Positions 7,426 through 14,550 of a stretch of 21,719 bases of DNA are shown here, piece by piece (position 1 is the stretch's first letter; each line of letters begins with the position of its first letter). The stretch is from Dialister sp. UBA7295 (GTDB taxonomy: Bacteria > Bacillota > Negativicutes > Veillonellales > Dialisteraceae), in assembly GCA_002471975.1 (NCBI GenBank), contig DKQZ01000023.1, forward strand, positions 1 to 21,719, in the 5' to 3' direction. A program made the position numbers and the translations under genes. The notes below the pieces were generated by a model. The model was not told where the DNA came from. It made no database searches and saw nothing but the letters and a program-made list of their open reading frames with translations.

Positions 7426-8574
7426 ATGCCTGAAATCAATCTGGACGATTTAATGAAAAAAGCCAATGCTTCCCCTGAAAGTGAACCTTCGGAATCGAAA
7501 GAACTGGCCCTCGTGAACAAAGCCCTTGCGCAGCTCACGCCGGAAGATGAAAAACAGATTGCCGCGATTCGTGACAATATCGACCTCACGGACACGAAAC
7601 TTTCCCTCCAGTACGGCAATGCGGCCCAGAAAAACATCGCCGACTTCTCCAATTCCATCCTCTCCACAGTCCGCGGACGGGACAATAAGGAACTGGGAGA
7701 ACTCCTGAACAGCCTCGCGGGCAAGGTGAAATCCATCGAGAAAAAAGACGACGGATTCCTGTCCGGCCTCCCCATCCTGGGCTCCCTCCTGGCAAAGAAA
7801 AATGAAATCGCCGACTCCTACAAAACCGTGGAATCCCAGGTGGATACCATTTCCGCAGGACTGGAGAACCAGAAAATGGAACTCATGAAAGACATCGTCA
7901 TTTTCGATGAACTCTATGACAAGAATCTGGACTATTTCAAGAAGCTCCAGCTTTACATCGAAGCAGGCGAAGAGAAACTGATGGAAATGAGGGAGGAAAC
8001 CCTCCCCCGCCTGCAGAAACAGGCGGAAGAAGCCAATAATCCCATGGCCGTCCAGGTGGTGAAAGATTTCGGAGAGTCCGTGAACCGTTTCGAAAAGCGG
8101 GTGCATGACCTGAAAATTTCCAAAGTCATCGCCATCCAGACGGCGCCGCAGATCCGTCTCATCCAGAGCAACGATAAAATGCTGGTAGACAGAATCCAGA
8201 ATGCCATTTACAACACCATTCCCCTCTGGAAAAGCCGGATGGTCCTGGCCCTGGGCCTTGCCAGACAGAGGGAAGCCCTGGAAATGCAGCGGGCCGTCAC
8301 CGAGGCCACCAATGACCTCATCCGCAAAAATGCGGAAATGCTGAAACAGAATACCATCGAAACGGTCACCGAAAACGAACGGGGCATGGTGGACATCGAA
8401 ACTTTGAAGAAAGCCAATGAAGAACTGATCTCCACCGTCCAGGAAGCCATCCGCATCCAGCAGGAAGGACGCAAAAAGCGGCAGGCGGCGGAGCAGGAAA
8501 TGATTCAGATCGAAAACCGCCTCCAGGACGCTTTATGGCAGGGGACGGGGAGAAATTCTTCCGAAAAACAATAA
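7426..8574 (+). CDS. telA: TelA-family toxic anion resistance protein
   Basis: A 382-residue cytoplasmic, almost entirely helical protein of the TelA family, named for tellurite resistance and linked to envelope stress and resistance to toxic anions or antimicrobials. Family features visible are LSLQYGNAAQKNIADFSNSIL (split across residues 59-79), VRGRDNKELGELLNSLAGKV, and the segment LPILGSLL. The long central coiled coil contains IAIQTAPQIRLIQSN (about 236-250), then TIPLWKSRMVLALGLARQ. The ribosome binding site is AAAGGA 7 nt before ATG. It is cotranscribed with the XpaC-like gene and ends in a strong terminator. Length and motifs fit full-length family members. The substrate or partner is not known from the sequence. 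Confidence 0.93.
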   Translation: MPEINLDDLMKKANASPESEPSESKELALVNKALAQLTPEDEKQIAAIRDNIDLTDTKLSLQYGNAAQKNIADFSNSILSTVRGRDNKELGELLNSLAGKVKSIEKKDDGFLSGLPILGSLLAKKNEIADSYKTVESQVDTISAGLENQKMELMKDIVIFDELYDKNLDYFKKLQLYIEAGEEKLMEMREETLPRLQKQAEEANNPMAVQVVKDFGESVNRFEKRVHDLKISKVIAIQTAPQIRLIQSNDKMLVDRIQNAIYNTIPLWKSRMVLALGLARQREALEMQRAVTEATNDLIRKNAEMLKQNTIETVTENERGMVDIETLKKANEELISTVQEAIRIQQEGRKKRQAAEQEMIQIENRLQDALWQGTGRNSSEKQ

Positions 8575-8596
8575 TATAAAAGAAATACTCTTTTCC

Positions 8597-8690
8597 GACT
8601 GACTTTTGAATCGGGGCTGTCGGGGATAATCGGGAATCTCGGGACTGCCGGGGAGGTGGGCGCCTTTTAGAAATAAAGGGCGCCTTTTTT
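8597..8690 (+). terminator. Terminator of xpaC-telA, part of the dispersed hairpin family
   Basis: Two GGCGCC blocks (8659-8664 and 8679-8684) pair, with TTT/AAA extending the stem, and are followed by TTTTTT. The left side (8606-8656) carries the family's spaced CGGGG/CGGGA units, starting TTTTGAATCGGGG. Confidence 0.8.
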
Positions 8691-9015
8691 CTGCACTACA
8701 CAATCATGCCACATAGGAAGAAGCAGGAAAGAATGTTGCAGGGCACCACCTTTCCAAGCTTGGAAAGGTGCCGGAGCGCAGCGGAGGCGGAAAGGTTGTT
8801 CAATCCCGCAAGGCACAATCAGGGCTGACCGACGAAACAATCCCGGGACAAATGACTTAATCCACGCGGGAAGGCTATTTCCACTCATCCCATTTTCGAC
8901 TTGTATGATAGTACAACCCTTTTCCCTGCACTTCGCTTCCGCTGCCCTGACCAAAGGAGGGGAGAGACGTGAACATTTCAGCTTTTACGGGCTTTTCAAC
9001 CCCGCGGGGGTACAT
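8691..9015. other. Gene-free region with a perfect palindrome and a dispersed box
   Basis: I see no gene. It holds a perfect 24-bp palindrome at 8747-8770 (half site CACCTTTCCAAG). It also holds a copy of the box CATTTTCGACTTGTATGATA followed by GTACA (8891-8915), which also occurs at 221-245 and is cut by the window end at 21700-21719. A minus-strand open frame at 8667-8954 has no ribosome binding site and looks accidental. Confidence 0.6.
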
Positions 9016-9019
9016 TCCC

Positions 9020-9051
9020 CATAAAAAAATCGTCGGCGCATCTGCGCCGAC
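9020..9051 (-). terminator. Terminator of the Crp/Fnr-type gene (repeat-family hairpin)
   Basis: The perfect stem GTCGGCGCA / TGCGCCGAC (9032-9040 and 9043-9051) is followed on the minus strand by GATTTTTTTATGGGG. It lies about 85 bp beyond the stop of the minus-strand regulator gene. The CCCGA-rich tail extends rightward to about 9108 and ends in GATTCAAAG. Confidence 0.75.
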
Positions 9052-9136
9052 ACCTTAAGGGCAGCCCCGAGATTCCCGAAGCTATTCCCGACAATCCCGA
9101 TTCAAAGTTTTAAGTTCAAATATACTGCCGCGTCCC

Positions 9137-9775
9137 TTATTTCCCCAGTTTCCCCTCATCGACGATGGTCACTTTTCTTCCCAACTTCCTGATGGCTCCC
9201 TCATCTTCCATTTTCCTCAGTTTTCTGGAGAGTGTCTCCGGCGTGGTGCCCAGGTATTCAGCCAAATCCTTCCATTTCATGGGGATGGTGATTTCTTTCT
9301 TTCCTCCGGCGTGGGCAAGGAGCCAGGTGGAGAGCCTTTCTTCCACGTCTTCCATGAGGAGGAATCGGGCCTGGTCTTCCAGATCTTTCATGCGGCGAGC
9401 ACTCATTTCGAGAAGTTTCAGGGAAAGCTCCGGTTTCGCAAGGAGCAGGTTTCTGAAATCTTTTTGGGTGAGGAGGCAGACTTTTGTCTCTTCTCTGGCC
9501 TCTACATAGACGTTTTCGTTTCCTGCGCCGAAGAGGATGTTTTCTCCCACATAGTCTCCCAGGCCCGCGATGCGGAGAAGCTGCTGCCGTCCGTTTTGGG
9601 CCAGCTGGTATACGACCAGACTTCCGGAGGCGATGATGAGGAGGGAGGGACTTTCCATTTCGTAAAGGGTCTCCCCTTTCCCGAAAGTTTTCTCGTGAAG
9701 GAGCCCTTCTATTTCCAGAATGTCATCCTCTGAAAGTCCCCGGAAAAGGGGCACCGCTTCTGTGCAATGATGCAT
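9137..9775 (-). CDS. Crp/Fnr-family transcriptional regulator
   Basis: A 212-residue regulator with an N-terminal cyclic-nucleotide-binding-like jelly roll (about 8-115), a dimer helix (about 118-138) and a C-terminal winged helix-turn-helix (about 145-212). The recognition helix reads LAEYLGTTPETLSRKLRKM (171-189). It contains E180-T-L-S183-R184, the same E-x-x-S-R set that FNR uses to read TTGAT. The FNR-type N-terminal cysteine cluster is missing: only Cys4 and Cys100 are present, so an iron-sulphur oxygen sensor is unlikely. The cAMP-binding arginine-serine pair is not evident either, so the signal is unknown. Start: AAAGGAGG 5 nt before ATG. It lies 50 bp downstream of ATPase 2 on the same strand and could be cotranscribed with it. 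A matching FNR-like box occurs upstream of the bicupin gene. Confidence 0.93.
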   Translation of the reverse strand: MHHCTEAVPLFRGLSEDDILEIEGLLHEKTFGKGETLYEMESPSLLIIASGSLVVYQLAQNGRQQLLRIAGLGDYVGENILFGAGNENVYVEAREETKVCLLTQKDFRNLLLAKPELSLKLLEMSARRMKDLEDQARFLLMEDVEERLSTWLLAHAGGKKEITIPMKWKDLAEYLGTTPETLSRKLRKMEDEGAIRKLGRKVTIVDEGKLGK

Positions 9776-9825
9776 AGGTCCTCCTTTCGGGACCCGGCTG
9801 TAAAATAGGGCCGGGATTTTTACGG

Positions 9826-11073
9826 TTACCGGTATAAACTGTCCGGGTCCAGCAGGAAATCTAGAATGTTAATAAAAAGATAGCCTTTATCGTTATGCCA
9901 GGGTTCCATATCATCACCTGAGACCACGATTTTTTTGAAAGAGTCATTCAGTCTATCCAGAGAGGCCGTTTCCTGTGCCATTTTTTCCGCATCGGGCAGG
10001 GCAAAGGCGGACTGGATGTAGTACCGGCTGCTTCCCTGATTGCATACAAAGTCAATTTCCAGCGATTTTACGGTCTGCCGGCCATTTTCGGTTCCATATT
10101 TTTCCACAATGCCTACGTCCACATTGTAACCGCGGACCAGAAGTTCATTGTAGATGACATTTTCCATCAGATGATTGGGTTCATACTGCCGGAAATTGAG
10201 CCGTGCATTTCGAAGGCCCGTATCGGTGAAATAATATTTACAGGGTGTATGGATATAGCGTTTTCCTTTGACGTCATATCGTTTTGCCTTTTCAATCAGA
10301 AAAGCATCTTCCAGAAGGGAGAGGTAAGCAGCAATTGTCTTATCACTGACCGGACTCCCATGGGAGCGGAAGGTATTTGACAGTTTGGTGGGATTTGTCA
10401 ATGAGCCTACAGAGGAGGCAAGGATATCCACCATATCGCCCAGCACCGTATTTCCACGCAGATGATTTCTATCTACCACATCTTTCAGATAGGTGCTTTT
10501 GAAGAGATTCGACAGAAACTGCGCTTTCTGGGCGTCCGTCTTCCGTGTCAGAATCTGAGGCAGGCCGCCGTAGGTGAGGTACTGTCGCCAGGCTTTTCTC
10601 TGGTCATTTCCAAAAGCAGGGAGAAATTCGGCAAAGGTCAGCGGATACACCCGGACTTCATCTCCCCGGCCGCGGAATTCTGTCAGTATATCGGAGGAAA
10701 GAAATTTGGAATTGCTGCCGGTCACATAGATATCCAGATTTTCCCTGCGGGAAAGGCCGTTCAGCACGCTTTCAAATCCTTCGCAAAACTGGACTTCATC
10801 CAGGAGGATATAGTACATTTCTTCATCGATGATGCGGCTTTTGATATAGGTGCTGAGAGCATGCCGTTCCCGCAGCTCCTCATAGTCATCATCATCCAGA
10901 GGTATCCGGAGGATATGGTCCTCCTTTACGCCTAAAGATTGAAGGTACCGGAAATAGATATGAAATAAAAGGTACGATTTCCCGGTCCGTCTCATACCGG
11001 TAATGATTTTGATAGAGCCGTTTTCTTTCCTGTCGATCAGTTCATTCAGATAATGATTTCTTGCGATTTCCAT
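9826..11073 (-). CDS. AAA+ ATPase 2 (AAA_14/DUF4143 family)
   Basis: A 415-residue paralogue of the ATPase at 1974-3269; the first 37 residues are very similar. Walker A GMRRTGKS is at 26-33, Walker B ILLDEVQF at 89-96 and the TGSN motif at 118-121. The family signature GLRNARLNFRQ occurs in the C-terminal third. The nuclease-like C-terminal fold keeps the acidic LEIDFV but has YYIQSA where an E-x-K pair would be expected, the same loss as in ATPase 1. The start is ATG 11073 with GGAG 8 nt upstream. This Shine-Dalgarno lies inside a 40-bp palindrome that ends 5 nt before the ATG. The promoter is between that palindrome and a second one further upstream. The family is firm; the function is unknown. 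Confidence 0.9.
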   Translation of the reverse strand: MEIARNHYLNELIDRKENGSIKIITGMRRTGKSYLLFHIYFRYLQSLGVKEDHILRIPLDDDDYEELRERHALSTYIKSRIIDEEMYYILLDEVQFCEGFESVLNGLSRRENLDIYVTGSNSKFLSSDILTEFRGRGDEVRVYPLTFAEFLPAFGNDQRKAWRQYLTYGGLPQILTRKTDAQKAQFLSNLFKSTYLKDVVDRNHLRGNTVLGDMVDILASSVGSLTNPTKLSNTFRSHGSPVSDKTIAAYLSLLEDAFLIEKAKRYDVKGKRYIHTPCKYYFTDTGLRNARLNFRQYEPNHLMENVIYNELLVRGYNVDVGIVEKYGTENGRQTVKSLEIDFVCNQGSSRYYIQSAFALPDAEKMAQETASLDRLNDSFKKIVVSGDDMEPWHNDKGYLFINILDFLLDPDSLYR

Positions 11074-11078
11074 GGCTT

Positions 11079-11118
11079 TACTCCGAAAAAAGTCAGTTTA
11101 CTAAGTTTTTTCGTAATA
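11079..11118 (-). promoter_or_regulatory. Proximal 40-bp palindrome in the ATPase 2 leader
   Basis: On the plus strand the arms are TACTCCGAAAAAA and TTTTTTCGTAATA, with interruptions GTC and AAG, inner arms AGT / ACT and centre TT. The left arm departs from TATTACG exactly where it encodes the Shine-Dalgarno GGAG on the minus strand. In RNA the same sequence folds into a hairpin that would hide that Shine-Dalgarno. It directly abuts the -10 element. Confidence 0.75.
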
Positions 11119-11147
11119 ATTATAGCTGTAATTTCTGAATTAATCAA
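11119..11147 (-). promoter_or_regulatory. Promoter of ATPase 2
   Basis: On the minus strand: -35 TTGATT (11142-11147), 17-bp spacer, -10 TATAAT (11119-11124). It sits between two 40-bp palindromes. Confidence 0.75.
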
Positions 11148-11163
11148 GGAATGCTTCCTGTTC

Positions 11164-11203
11164 TATTACGAAAAAAGTCAGTTCACTAATTTTTTTCGTA
11201 ATA
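11164..11203 (-). promoter_or_regulatory. Distal 40-bp palindrome upstream of the ATPase 2 promoter
   Basis: Outer arms TATTACGAAAAAA and TTTTTTCGTAATA are perfect. The 3-nt interruptions are GTC and AAT, inner arms AGT / ACT, centre TC; total 40 bp. It lies 16 bp upstream of the -35 and 3 bp beyond the stop codon of the bicupin gene. The centre-to-centre distance to the proximal copy is 85 bp. Confidence 0.8.
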
Positions 11204-11206
11204 GAA

Positions 11207-11848
11207 TCATTCTTCCGTGAGGAGCAGGGCGAATTTGAAGTCTTTTTCTGCTTTCACGCTGTGATGGTCGCCGGTTTTCATAGCGAAATTTTCTCCTGCT
11301 TTCAGGGTATAGGTTTTTCCTTCTCTCGTGATGCGTCCTTCTCCGTCAAGGCCGAAGAGGAGGGCGTCTCTGGGCGCTGCGTGTTCCGGAAGGGAGGTGC
11401 CTTTCGTAAGGGAAAGGACCGCAAAGTGAACCTTTTCCGTGTCGATGAGATTCCTGTTGATGATTCGTCCTTCGCTGTAAGGTACGAGATTTTTCAGTTC
11501 AAAAATGTCTTTTTCGTTGATGGTATTCATGGTAAAATCCTCCTTTTTAAATCCCATTTCCATATAGATGGCATCTTTTTCCGCCCGCACGGAAAGTTCT
11601 TCTTTTGGCACTGACAGGTAGAAATCCCCTGCTGTCAGATGGAAATCCTTCCCCTGATGAATGGTGAGCTTTCCTGCGAGAAGGTAGAAGAAATGCTCTG
11701 TCTCATAGGCCGTATCGCTGATGCCCGTGCCCTCTGCCAGGGAAAAGAGAAGACTGTAGGCCTCTTCATTTTCAAAAAGCTTCCGCGAAATGGTGCAGCC
11801 CGCAATGGGCGGATTCTCTGCGGTGAGAGAGAATATTTCCTTATTCAT
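11207..11848 (-). CDS. Bicupin protein, probably a fusion of two single-cupin genes
   Basis: A 213-residue protein with two cupin barrels (about 28-98 and 138-210), small beta-barrels that often bind a metal or small ligand. The second contains SLPEHAAPRDALLFGLDGEG. Classical metal ligands are sparse: the first domain has few histidines, the second has EH and DHH. I chose ATG 11848 (AAAGGA 10 nt upstream) rather than the longer frame. Residues 101-107 are encoded by a perfect ribosome binding site, AAAAAGGAGGATTTTACC, followed by ATG at 11530. The second cupin therefore still has its own start, and the protein looks like two tandem genes fused by loss of a stop codon. The promoter has TATACT (11882-11887) and an FNR-like box. 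Substrate unknown. Confidence 0.85.
   Translation of the reverse strand: MNKEIFSLTAENPPIAGCTISRKLFENEEAYSLLFSLAEGTGISDTAYETEHFFYLLAGKLTIHQGKDFHLTAGDFYLSVPKEELSVRAEKDAIYMEMGFKKEDFTMNTINEKDIFELKNLVPYSEGRIINRNLIDTEKVHFAVLSLTKGTSLPEHAAPRDALLFGLDGEGRITREGKTYTLKAGENFAMKTGDHHSVKAEKDFKFALLLTEE
11530..11547 (-). promoter_or_regulatory. Internal ribosome binding site inside the bicupin gene
   Basis: On the minus strand AAAAAGGAGGATTTTACC leads into ATG (11528-11530), in frame, at the domain boundary. It would allow separate translation of the C-terminal cupin (107 residues). Confidence 0.65.
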
Positions 11849-11881
11849 AACAATCAGTCCTTTCTTCTTCGTTCTGATTGT

Positions 11882-11923
11882 AGTATACCCGCTCCTGCAG
11901 GAAAAAGAATTGACAGATATCAA
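11882..11923 (-). promoter_or_regulatory. Bicupin promoter with an FNR-like box at -41.5
   Basis: The -10 is TATACT (11882-11887 on the minus strand). Upstream lies TTGATATCTGTCAA (11910-11923), one mismatch from the FNR consensus TTGAT-N4-ATCAA. With the start point 7 nt past the -10 (about 11875), the box centre is at -41.5, the standard class II activator position. The -35 hexamer is poor (ATTCTT), as expected for an activator-dependent promoter. Confidence 0.6.
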
Positions 11924-11975
11924 GAATTTGGAAAAAGATAACTTTGAAGGCGTCAATTTTCAAAAACGGAATGTA

Positions 11976-12302
11976 GTTATCAGTTCGCAGAATCCCATCC
12001 GGTCCGGGAAACGGGTAATAGCTAACGGGTAATAGCTGATGGGGCAGACAACTGGAAATCCATTCATGTCGAAAAACTGTACATTGGGGTTAATGGATAA
12101 TAGGGTGGGAAGACAGGGAATCCATTCATGTGAAGAAACTGCACATTGGGGTTAATGGTGTATTCGATGGACACCCGGGAGCCCATCCATGTGGAAAGGC
12201 TGTACATAAGGGTTAATGGGTCGCCCTGCGCGGATGGACGGATGATGTAAAAGCCCCATCGCCCGCCTGTGCACAATGCAGCTGATCACTGACCTGTTAA
12301 CT
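11976..12302. repeat. Dispersed element with three 61-62 bp units (copy 2)
   Basis: The left end is GTTATCAGTTCGCAG. Three tandem units start at AATCCATTCATG 12057, AATCCATTCATG 12119 and the diverged AGCCCATCCATG at about 12180. Each contains a CATTGGGGTTAAT or related word. The right end has CCCATCGCCCGCC, then CACAATGCAGCTGATC and CTGTTAAC, shared with copy 3. No gene is present. Confidence 0.75.
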
Positions 12303-12347
12303 TTCTCATACATAGTGAATCAGGGAAATGACTGAAAATTCCAATAT

Positions 12348-12386
12348 AAAAAAGGCCCGCTATCCAATTGGATGGCGGGCTTTTTT
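12348..12386 (-). terminator. Intrinsic terminator of the four-gene cassette
   Basis: The stem AAAAAAGGCCCGC...GCGGGCTTTTTT has an inner TATCC/GGATG pairing and an AATT loop. It starts about 10 bp beyond the last gene. The A and T tracts on both sides allow use in both directions. Confidence 0.9.
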
Positions 12387-12396
12387 ATGGATTGTT

Positions 12397-12681
12397 TCAG
12401 TTGATGGCGTAATCTCTTCTGATCAGCTGTCTCGCCTGCCGTTCTCTGCGGATTTTCTGCAGGCAGTTGTAGATTTCATCGATTCCTTTCGGGAATTCAT
12501 CCGCTGTAAGGCCGGCGAGAGAGCAGAGGGCAAAGGCAAGGCAGGTGGCTGCTTCATTTTCGTCAAGCTTTGTATCCACCGAACCGCTCACGGTACCGTT
12601 TTTGCAGGAGAGGATCCGGACCACGATTTTTTCTTCAAATTCCCTATTCTTCTTCATTTTTTCTTCCAGGCTTTCTTCCAT
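12397..12681 (-). CDS. Small protein of unknown function, last gene of the cassette
   Basis: A 94-residue protein with a charged, helical N-terminus (MEESLEEKMKKNREFEEKI). A central part, KIVVRILSCKNGTVSGSVD, looks like two beta strands, and a helical cysteine-containing stretch (ATCLAFALCSLAGL) follows. The C-terminus is very basic (RRERQARQLIRR), which would suit nucleic-acid or protein binding. The start is ATG 12681 with AAAGGAC upstream; a GTG two codons earlier is less likely. It lies 45 bp after the preceding gene and just before the shared terminator, so it belongs to the operon beginning at 14312. I do not recognise a family. Confidence 0.7.
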   Translation of the reverse strand: MEESLEEKMKKNREFEEKIVVRILSCKNGTVSGSVDTKLDENEAATCLAFALCSLAGLTADEFPKGIDEIYNCLQKIRRERQARQLIRRDYAIN

Positions 12682-12726
12682 AGGCACCGTCCTTTTTTTA
12701 ATTCACTGTATGGATGAGGAGCTGAT

Positions 12727-12978
12727 TCATTTTAACGTGTACCACTCTGTATTATCCCCTTCCCTGTGGAAGCCGTACTTCACCGGTTCTTTCCGCGCCG
12801 CCGGTGCGGGGCCGTCCGAGTGAAGGTATAAATAAGTATGAATTTTTTCCAGTCGTTTCCGGTCTTTGGGAAGCAGCGGGCCGCGGGGCAGGGCCAGCGC
12901 TTTTCTGGCCGCCTCCCAGCTGTTCAGTTTCGGGTTGTTTTCGATGATTTCGTCCAGTTTTCTGATAATCTCGTCCAT
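12727..12978 (-). CDS. Small protein of unknown function, third gene of the cassette
   Basis: An 83-residue soluble protein. An N-terminal helix (MDEIIRKLDEIIENNP) leads into NSWEAARKALALPRGPLLPKD and a second helix (RKRLEKIHTYLYLH). The tail is proline- and charge-rich and ends in REGDNTEWYTLK. The ATG at 12978 was chosen because GAAAGGA lies 5 nt upstream; the frame extends 18 codons further without a better start. It is 25 bp downstream of the 81-residue gene and 45 bp upstream of the next, so cotranscription is likely. I do not recognise a family. Confidence 0.7.
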   Translation of the reverse strand: MDEIIRKLDEIIENNPKLNSWEAARKALALPRGPLLPKDRKRLEKIHTYLYLHSDGPAPAARKEPVKYGFHREGDNTEWYTLK

Positions 12979-13003
12979 ATATTTCCTTTCAGATAATCCA
13001 TCC

Positions 13004-13249
13004 TTACGCCGCCAGGACATACCTGCGCACATACCGCGTAACCCGGGGAATCCGTTCGATGGTTTTATTCAACCGCGGATTGCGTTTCCAGTCATGGAAG
13101 GCCAGGAGTTCTGCTTCATATCGCCCATTCTCAAAGAATTTCCAGACCCCCTTTGAAAATTTCTGGGAAAAGAGAAAATAAAGTCCTTCTTTTTCCTGAA
13201 GGTAGAAATAAAGAACGTCATGGCCTTTCGAAACGACGATTTTGCTCAT
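13004..13249 (-). CDS. Small basic protein of unknown function, second gene of the cassette
   Basis: An 81-residue protein with a clear beta-rich first half. Strands IVVSKG, VLYFYLQ, LYFLFSQKFSKGVWKFFENG precede a helix AELLAFHDW. The tail is strongly basic (RIPRVTRYVRRYVLAA). AAGGGAG is 8 nt before the ATG. It lies 22 bp after the helix-turn-helix gene and 25 bp before the next small gene. The strand pattern with YYLF-like and KGVW-like words resembles small accessory proteins seen in other Bacillota, but I cannot name the family. The pairing with a DNA-binding protein leaves open a toxin-antitoxin-like or regulatory partner role, which is a guess. Confidence 0.75.
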   Translation of the reverse strand: MSKIVVSKGHDVLYFYLQEKEGLYFLFSQKFSKGVWKFFENGRYEAELLAFHDWKRNPRLNKTIERIPRVTRYVRRYVLAA

Positions 13250-13271
13250 AGGCAGCTCCCTTCATCCATAT

Positions 13272-14312
13272 TCAATTTTCAGTACGTATAATTTTCCGTT
13301 CTTTGTGAAGAATCGGCCTGATTCCCAGCCTTTCTTCCAGACTATGCAGTTTCTCCCATACTTTGGGCTCCGGTTCCCGCAGCAGGGCGGCGCGGATGAT
13401 TTTAAGTTCCCTTGCATCCATCACCACTTTCCGGGCTTCTTCTTTTTTCTTATCCAGTTCCCGTTCCAGAGACGCTCTCCTTTCCGGTTCGTTTTCCTTC
13501 ACTTTTTCGATTTTTTCTTCGGTTTCGTCCAGTCCTTTCAGCAGCTGATCCAGTTTTTCCACCAGGGATTCTCCGTAAACCCGGTGCATGCCTGTCTTCG
13601 TCACCAGCCAGGTGGCGCCGGACTGCCGGCATTCCCAGGAATTGAAGCGGGATTTGATTTTCTTGTCTCCTTTCTTCTGCCCCGCAAAAGCGGAAATAAG
13701 GGTCGTTGGCGCGATACCCCACATTTCTGAGGCTTCCCTGGCCGTGAGCACGTTTTCCAGATTCAAGGCCTGGCCCTCTTCCTTATGATTTCCATCGGAA
13801 ATATTCGTCACATACTGGAGAGCGAAGCGGAAACGATGCAGGCCATCATCCTGATCCAGGGCAAACCGGCTGATAAATTTGCTGAGGTCCATCGTTCCTT
13901 CGTCCAGTACGATCTGATTGTCCTTATATTCTTTCGGTTCCAGGCACTCCTCTGTATCGATTCCGGCCGATTCCGGAAGGCTTTCGTAAAATTCCCGTTC
14001 CAAGGTGCCCGGTTCCGCCTCTTCCATCGCCGCTTCATAGTAAGGATCCGTGAAAATGCCGGGGTCCATATCATGGATCGTTCTGCCGCCGGACGTGAAC
14101 CGGAAGGTCACCTGCGGTTCCCCATCCATGGCCAGCAGCTTATCAGCCGCTCTTTCCTGTTCAGTTTTTGTCAGAATCAGCTGCACCAGACCGAGAACCT
14201 CGGTATGCAGAAGGGGTCTCCTGCTTCTTGCGGTCTGCGCGCTCATCCGCATTTCGCCTGTATTTTCATCGATCCAGGTGCGAATCATTGTCTCTGAAAA
14301 TTTAAATTCCAT
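13272..14312 (-). CDS. Helix-turn-helix protein with coiled coil, first gene of the cassette
   Basis: A 346-residue protein in three parts. The N-terminal 180 residues are acidic and of unknown fold; they include SAQTARSRRPLL near 24-35 and FRFTSGGRTIHDM near 70-82. Residues about 188-247 form a helix-turn-helix module: LTAREASEMWGIAPTTL, then WECRQSGATWLVTKTGMHRVYG. This matches the excisionase-like helix-turn-helix layout in which the target helix is followed by a strand pair. Residues about 250-310 are a highly charged coiled coil that may dimerise it. The start is ATG 14312 with GGTGGAG upstream; a GTG four codons earlier is an alternative. It heads a four-gene operon driven by a strong promoter. 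DNA binding is likely; the target is unknown, possibly its own upstream inverted repeats. Confidence 0.8.
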   Translation of the reverse strand: MEFKFSETMIRTWIDENTGEMRMSAQTARSRRPLLHTEVLGLVQLILTKTEQERAADKLLAMDGEPQVTFRFTSGGRTIHDMDPGIFTDPYYEAAMEEAEPGTLEREFYESLPESAGIDTEECLEPKEYKDNQIVLDEGTMDLSKFISRFALDQDDGLHRFRFALQYVTNISDGNHKEEGQALNLENVLTAREASEMWGIAPTTLISAFAGQKKGDKKIKSRFNSWECRQSGATWLVTKTGMHRVYGESLVEKLDQLLKGLDETEEKIEKVKENEPERRASLERELDKKKEEARKVVMDARELKIIRAALLREPEPKVWEKLHSLEERLGIRPILHKERKIIRTEN

Positions 14313-14390
14313 TCTTATCTCCACCCTTCCATGAACAACTACTCCATTCAGTTACGTTATATTTTCTATTTCCTCCTTTCTACAACACCC

Positions 14391-14419
14391 ATTTTACTCT
14401 TGTTTTCCATTTTTGTCAA
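14391..14419 (-). promoter_or_regulatory. Strong sigma-70-type promoter of the four-gene cassette
   Basis: On the minus strand: -35 TTGACA (14414-14419), 17-bp spacer, -10 TAAAAT (14391-14396). It is followed by a leader of about 70 nt that contains an extra AAGGAGG not attached to a usable start codon. Confidence 0.85.
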
Positions 14420-14434
14420 TGCTTTATTTCGTAA

Positions 14435-14497
14435 AATTTTCATATTATTTTTGCGTTTTTAAAATACTTTCATAAAATTATCCGTACTATGAAAATT
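14435..14497. promoter_or_regulatory. Inverted repeats upstream of the cassette promoter
   Basis: AATTTTCATA (14435-14444) and its exact complement TATGAAAATT (14488-14497) are separated by 43 bp. A further TTTCATA lies at 14468-14474, facing TATGAAA at 14488-14494. They lie just upstream of the -35 element and are candidate binding sites for a regulator, perhaps the helix-turn-helix protein itself. Confidence 0.4.
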
Positions 14498-14550
14498 CCC
14501 CGCTCTCCCCGGATGCTGCCCGGATTTTCCCTGTCCCTATTTCCGGAATA

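Noticed and set aside
8667..8954. Minus-strand open frame of 95 codons
   Set aside because: It runs through a terminator, a perfect palindrome and a dispersed box, has no ribosome binding site and shows no recognisable protein features.
9137..9775. True FNR oxygen sensor
   Set aside because: The N-terminal cysteine cluster for the iron-sulphur centre is absent.
12064..12276. Minus-strand open frame with repeated YPLTPMYSFST-like words
   Set aside because: It is the translation of the 61-62 bp repeat units and not a gene.
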